This document shows, in pieces, positions 59,130 to 64,000 of a DNA stretch of 64,000 bases. The stretch comes from Anaeramoeba flamelloides (taxonomy: Eukaryota; Metamonada; Anaeramoebidae). The stretch covers positions 14,699,001 through 14,763,000 of the forward strand of contig JANTQA010000070.1 in the NCBI GenBank assembly GCA_027625915.1, given 5' to 3'. The translations under genes and the position numbers were made by a program. How positions within the stretch are numbered: position 1 is the stretch's first letter; each line of letters begins with the position of its first letter. A model generated the notes under the pieces. The model was not told where the DNA came from and searched no databases. It worked only from the letters and a program-made list of their open reading frames with translations.

Positions 59130-59510
59130 TTCTTCTACTCGTATTTGAATTTTAAATGGGCTAATATTTTCACTTCCATTTCCAGGTTTTTTTCTTTTTT
59201 ATTCAAGTCTCAAAAAAGTAGGGTGGAATTTGAAAACCCTATTTGTAAAAGGAAAGTGAAAGTGAAAATGAAAATGAAAGTGAAAATATTTCCCATTTTT
59301 AGGTTTCAAATACCAGTACTGGTATTTGAATTACAAATGAGAAACTTTTTTCGCTCCATTTTCTATTTCCATTCTCAAATAGACTTTTTCAAAATGAGCA
59401 TCCCCACAAAATTTTACCCTCTACTTTTTTGAAAACTCTATTTATAAAAGAAAAATATGAGAAATGATGTGAAAATATTGACCATTTATAATTTAAATAC
59501 TAGTATAAAT
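59130..59510. repeat. two tandem palindromic modules with a 26-bp perfect palindrome
   Basis: Each module opens GTATTTGAATT.TAAATG and closes with a complementary TTTCAAATAC-like end; inside are TTTCACTTCCATTTCC and complementary GGAAAGTGAAAGTGAAA words. Where the modules meet, TTCAAATACCAGT mirrors itself exactly (59305-59330). They look like two adjacent copies of a small inverted-repeat element. Confidence 0.5.
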
Positions 59511-59753
59511 CCTTTCAAAAAAAACAATCGAAAAACCCTAATTAATTGACTTAATGTGACTATCTCAGAAATGGTTGTATAGGAGTGTCTTTTTTTTTAT
59601 TTATGGTAGTCCACTAAAATCAGAAATTTATTTTTTTCAAATTACAAATAGTTTGAATACAGGTGTGATTAAAGAAAAATTAATCGAATATTTTCCAAAA
59701 ATAAAATAAAAATATAAAAGGGTAATAAACAAATAAGAACTCAGGAATATAAT

Positions 59754-60082
59754 TATACTGGAGTAGATTTATTCTTCTGGTGGGAATCTTTCAAAATTGT
59801 TATGCAAAATCCTACCTCAATCAACTTCTCGTTAAGCAATTTTAAGATTTCCTAAAAGATCAAAGTATCTGATAAAGAGTGTAGGTTGGCTTCCTTTGAA
59901 AGACTAACAGTCTTCTCAGGAATTTCGTTTGAGGAAAGAGAAAGGGTATAAAAAAAAATGTGGTTTTTTCCTTTACCAAGTAATTCTCCATAAAAAGAAA
60001 TACCTTTTCTTATTAATTTCAAATCCAATCCTGAAGAATTATACCAAAATTTCTTGTAATTGGAATTAGTTACACATTCCAA
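59754..60082 (-). CDS. hypothetical protein, one internal TAG
   Basis: From an ATG at 60082: MECVTNSNYKKFWYNSSGLD, KGISFYGELLGKGKNHIFFY, then NEIPEKTVSLSKEANLHSLS. A TAG at 59854-59852 is followed in frame by EILKLLNEKLIEVGFCITIL up to TAA at 59756-59754. TTTTAG before GAAATC could also be an intron acceptor. Composition is protein-like, but no family is recognised. Pseudogene, spliced exon or chance remain open. Confidence 0.3.
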
Positions 60083-60455
60083 AAAATTCGAAAGTAAACA
60101 AAAAATTTTGCTCTAAAAAGAAATGATGATTTATTGGCTGGACTATGTATATTTCGAATGAAAAAACTGAAGATTTTTTATTATTGTGTTTTTGACTTTA
60201 AAAAATAATTTTTTAAACAATTTAGAAAACCAGGCAAATCACAAACACAAGAATAATTTCTTTGGCTTCAAATCTATTTCCAAAACAATTATGTTTTTGA
60301 ATAAATGCTGTATAAATTGGAAAAATGGTTGTATAAAAAAAAAGCAAAAGAGTAATAAAAATAGATGATTAGTTGAAGGAATACAATAAAAGTGTTACTT
60401 AATTTTTACTTTTTCGCAATTTCAAGGATTTTGTCTTAATTTATTTTTTTTCCAA

Positions 60456-60615
60456 ATGCATAACAAAAATATTTTCTTATTTCTTTTCTATTTCTTCTTC
60501 CTTCACACTTTTGTATTTAGCTGCAGCACATATGTTAAGGTTGGTAACGTTGATGATGGGGACTGTTCTATTACTCCATGTGGTTCAATTTCTTATGCAT
60601 TAAGCTATACCAACG
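60456..60615 (+). CDS. first exon of a secreted/surface protein
   Basis: ATG at 60456 opens a clear signal peptide (NIFLFLFYFFFLHTFVFS) followed by CSTYVKVGNVDDGDCSITPC and GSISYALSYTN. The D.DCS..PC.SISYAL pattern is typical of the start of extracellular beta-helix (pectate-lyase-like) surface proteins of protists. A GTATG splice donor sits at 60616, where reading loses coding character. No second exon is found before dispersed repeats begin near 60900, so the gene is either interrupted by repeats or truncated. Confidence 0.5.
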
Positions 60616-60899
60616 GTATGCTTTTTTTGTCTTTTCTAGATTTTTTCTGCCTTGTGAAGGCAACTTGAAGACAGAACCTTTTATTCAAAAAACACTGATT
60701 TTGTTCATACTATTAAGTTATACATTGAGTTTTTAATCTTCTAATTTTGGGCGATCTTTGATTAATTTTCTTGACTTTGAACCAAAAATGGAAACTTTTT
60801 TTTTTTTCCTTCAAAGTAATTGTATTAATCAAATAAACCTCAATTCAAAATTTTTTAACACAACAAAATTCAATTTGTGAAAAAAAAAAACTTATTTAA

Positions 60900-62840
60900 T
60901 CAATTCAAGAAGATTTACCTAATGAGAACTCATCCACTAATTGAAATGTTAACACTTTTTTATAAATTACAATACTCACAAAACAATAAATAAATAATTA
61001 TCAATACTAATAAATTAAGGATGTTTTAAAAATTTTGGAGAGAGCAAAACAAAAAAATACATTAGTAAATATGTTGAAATTCTATTAGGAATATTGATCA
61101 ATCAAATGGTTAGATACTACCAACTAATTTTATTTTTTGAGTTCTTCTATTTGGAACAAATCAACTTTTACCTAATATCAATGGTTCAAATAAATTATGA
61201 TCTAACGAAACAAATTACTTAATTCAAAAAATGAAATGAAAAGAAATAACTCAAAGATGAAAAAATGATTTTGCATATTTTTCAAAAATCAAAATTATCT
61301 CCAATTTAAATGAAATTGTATTATTTTGATTGTTTGGAACTTTTTAGCTGTGTGGAAAATTTTGAATTTTAGTTTATCTTTCATTAAGGTTTAATAAAAG
61401 TCCTCTCATTAAGGTTTATTTTGATATTTACCAATTAAGGGAGCAGTCTTTCATTACAACAGGAAAAACTTTTAATCAGATGTTATTGGTGGCATTATTA
61501 CCTTTCAAATACTGTATATACCAAGTGTCAAAAAAATTCTGATCAACCAAGAAACCCAGAAACGGAATTTTTTTCAGAGTAACTGTTGAGAGAAAAATGT
61601 TGGACACAGAAAAATGGTTGGACAGCATTTTTAATTGGGAACATTACTGAATATAATTGTTAAATTCGGTCGTTTGTGAAATAACTAAAGAAAATAACAA
61701 TAATCTACTTATTAGAATAACGATCAATGTAATTCTACTTTTTCAAAATCTTATCTCTTATAATCTAAATCAAGTTTAAAAATTACCATTTTCAGAATTA
61801 ATAGTAAACTTTACTACAACTTGGATTTTTGTTAAAATAACATGATTTACTTTTCGTTATCAAATATTCAAATGAGTATTCTACACAAACCACAGATTAA
61901 CGAACTTGTAACACCTTTAAACCTGGATTTATATAAAAGTCACCAAGTTATAAATAGGATTTGATTTTCAATTTTACTAATGTTCCCAATTAAAAATGCT
62001 GTCCAACCATTTTTCTGTGTCCAACATTTTTCTCTCAACAGTAATCAGTTTTTTTTTTTCCATTTTACATGAAACAAAAAACTATTAAGGAAATAATCTA
62101 CCATGAAATCAGAGCAAAAATTTTAAATATTTTATTGGTGGGATTTTCCACTTAAACTTTTTGGAGATGCTAAGTGTCAATAAATTCGGATCAATTATAA
62201 ATTCCCAGACGAGACTATTTTTTTCAATTCTAAAAACAAAAAAAAATCGTTGAATAGTTCCCATTTTTAAAAAAAAATCAAATTTTTAAAAAAATATAAT
62301 ATTTTCTTAATTTATATTTCCAAATACTATAATTTCTTCAATAAAAAAGAAATTGTTTTCTTTCACCACAAAAACAATTTAATTCAATTTTATCTAATTT
62401 ATGGTTATTTTATAACCCTTCTTATGACAATGAAAAGACTTTGTATCATTCTTTTTGAGATAAAAAGTTCTCATTTGAGAAAAAAAAAAAAAATTGAAAA
62501 AAAAATAATTGAGATCTCTAAAAGTATCAAAGAAAGAGACTCCCAATGATAATAAACTTGGATTAAAAAATCAAAATACTCACAATGGTTCAAATCCAAA
62601 ACCGAGTTTCCGGATTTGGCATTTTTTTCAAAAAATCCCCTATGTTTTTGTAAGTTGATTTTTGGAGATTGAACGTACATCAACTTCCTAATTAGTTTTT
62701 AATTGTTATTAGGTACTCATTAAAATTGACTAATTTTTTTTTTTTATTTCAAACTATTATTTTTTACCATAATTACTTGACTCTTAAAACAATTCCTTTT
62801 TCAGAATAAATTTTCAGTAAAAAGATCTGGTACATTACTG
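60900..62840. repeat. dispersed repeat region, related to 300-480 and 4440-5430
   Basis: Blocks at 61045-61320, 62374-62540 and 62660-62830 match the 4.4-5.4 kb repeat; 61435-61600 matches 298-480 (AATTAAGGGA, ACAGGAAAAA, ATGTTATTGRTG). A nested MITE lies at 61583-62041. No protein is visible. Confidence 0.6.
61583..62041. mobile_element. MITE with identical 64-bp TIRs and TAA duplication
   Basis: CTGTTGAGAGAAAAATGTTG opens both ends; the inverted repeat runs 64 bases (through GGACAGCATTTTTAATTGGG) without visible mismatch. TAA flanks both sides as a 3-base target duplication, the pattern of PIF/Harbinger (Tourist-type) MITEs. The 330-bp core is A/T-rich and non-coding. Identical arms mean recent insertion. 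Confidence 0.8.
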
Positions 62841-64000
62841 AATTTTTATTTTAACAAAATAAAAAGAAAAACGTGTAAAACATCTGTATTTAAATAAATT
62901 CTCATTCTAGTAATTTCTGATCATCTGTATGGACAAAATAATTTTCAAATTTAATATTTTTTCAAAAATACTTGTAAAATTAACAAATATTTAATCCATT
63001 GCTGATAACAAAATAAGTTTTTTTATTTTGTTCTACTGAATTGTTTAAGGGATAACTGTATTTTAGTTTTTGTGAAAATTACTTTTATATTTACAATGTG
63101 GATTATTGACTTTAAAGAATTAGAGTTACAGGTCATGTTAAAATTTAAATTATATAATTTTTTTACGAAAATTTATTTAAGCAACAAAAATGATTTTTAG
63201 CAAGCTTAAATTTAAATTTACATCGAAAATATTTGAAAATATTGCAATACCTGATCATAGATACCTCCACGTTATATTTAGGTATCATGAAGTTAAAGAT
63301 AATGGTATATATAAGCTTAATTTCCACAATAAGGGCAGATTTTTCATGAGAAAAAAATAATGATAAAAAAGTTTGTCCCTCATTTTGAAATTTGGCTTAT
63401 ATTCTTAAAAATGATCTGGTGGGAAAATTCAACAACGGTTTTAAAAAAATTGATTTTAAATTTTTATTCTAATGTTCAGGAATTTAGTAAAGTTTTTAGA
63501 TAAATATATGTGTATCTAAAGTCCTCAAAAAACAAAAAATTTACAATTTTTTAACTTTCTTTTTTTATTGAATAAATAAAATAATTTTTCTTTTTTAACA
63601 GTGTTTTTTAACCTCAAAAGGGCCAAAAATATTTATATTCCTTAAATTTCTTGAAATAATATAGATAAAGAAAATTTTTTTTTTAGAATTTGTTGAAGAA
63701 TTAATAAAGAAACGATCTTATTAAAATCATAATACAAAAAAAAAAAAAAAAAAACATTAATAAGTAATTTTATTTTATTAATAAATGATCATTATTGTTA
63801 CTATTTTTAATTTTAAAAAAATATATATATTACATAATCAATAAAATTTCAGGTAATTTAAAAAATTATTAATAATAAATAAAAGAATCTGAATGTTTTC
63901 AAATCTTTATAACGATTCAAAACTTGATTCATTTTTCTTATTTTTTCCAAATAAGATTTAAAATTTTAATTTAATATTCTTCATAAAAAAATTATTTCTG
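62841..64000. other. intergenic, no gene seen
   Basis: A/T-rich with a few homopolymers; no supported feature up to the window edge. Confidence 0.4.

Overview
This is a very AT-rich eukaryotic window. Standard stop codons, GT-AG introns, long asparagine, lysine and glutamate runs, and dense small inverted-repeat elements point to a free-living protist. A B-box/coiled-coil/filamin/TLDc gene relic and a coactosin gene suggest an amoeboid lineage; something Anaeramoeba-like is my guess from memory, and the sequence alone does not prove the species. Complete genes are rare. The best are a 1045-residue nuclease-like/kinase protein of the Crinkler (CRN) type (9.8-12.9 kb), a two-exon gene for a conserved uncharacterised protein (18.3-19.1 kb) and a coactosin gene (35.2-35.6 kb).

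Layout. 0-9.7 kb: no intact gene; a B-box zinc-finger remnant, an endonuclease-like remnant, a Tc1-type MITE and a large foldback repeat. 9.8-12.9 kb: the intact CRN-type gene. 13-21 kb: copies of a TTAA-flanked element, several near-perfect MITEs and the spliced conserved gene. 21.8-24 kb: a relic resembling a CACTA transposase, beside an array rich in ATCAAAA motifs. 25-28.6 kb: a broken CRN/RHS-like ATPase relic. 29-33 kb: a decayed Tc1 transposase, degenerate TTAGG-like repeats and two short-TIR elements. 33-36 kb: a GC-richer island with coactosin and a decayed unidentified coding region. 36-37.7 kb: hairpins, two minisatellites and a long T tract. 37.7-42 kb: a transposase relic directly downstream of a Ulp1 (deSUMOylase-type) plus USP (deubiquitinase-type) coding unit. 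42.5-44.7 kb: a tRNA-like sequence and a broken second copy of the CRN kinase. 45.6-51.3 kb: an interval bounded by about 250-bp inverted repeats holding unrecognised ORFs and a nested TTAA element. 51.4-52.9 kb: a B-box/filamin/TLDc pseudogene. 53-64 kb: mostly repeats, plus the first exon of a secreted protein.

The window reads as a transposon and effector-gene graveyard with a few live genes. The most unusual item is the 37.7-42.0 kb unit. A Ulp1-like cysteine protease (His-Trp, Asp and Gln/Cys motifs visible) is followed on the same strand by a USP with Cys and His boxes, and then, in the USP's own reading frame, by the DNA-binding part of a Tc1/mariner/IS630-type transposase. It may be an undescribed transposon that carries its own SUMO/ubiquitin-removing enzymes. 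Many reading-frame changes there lie in homopolymer runs, so true decay and assembly error both remain possible.
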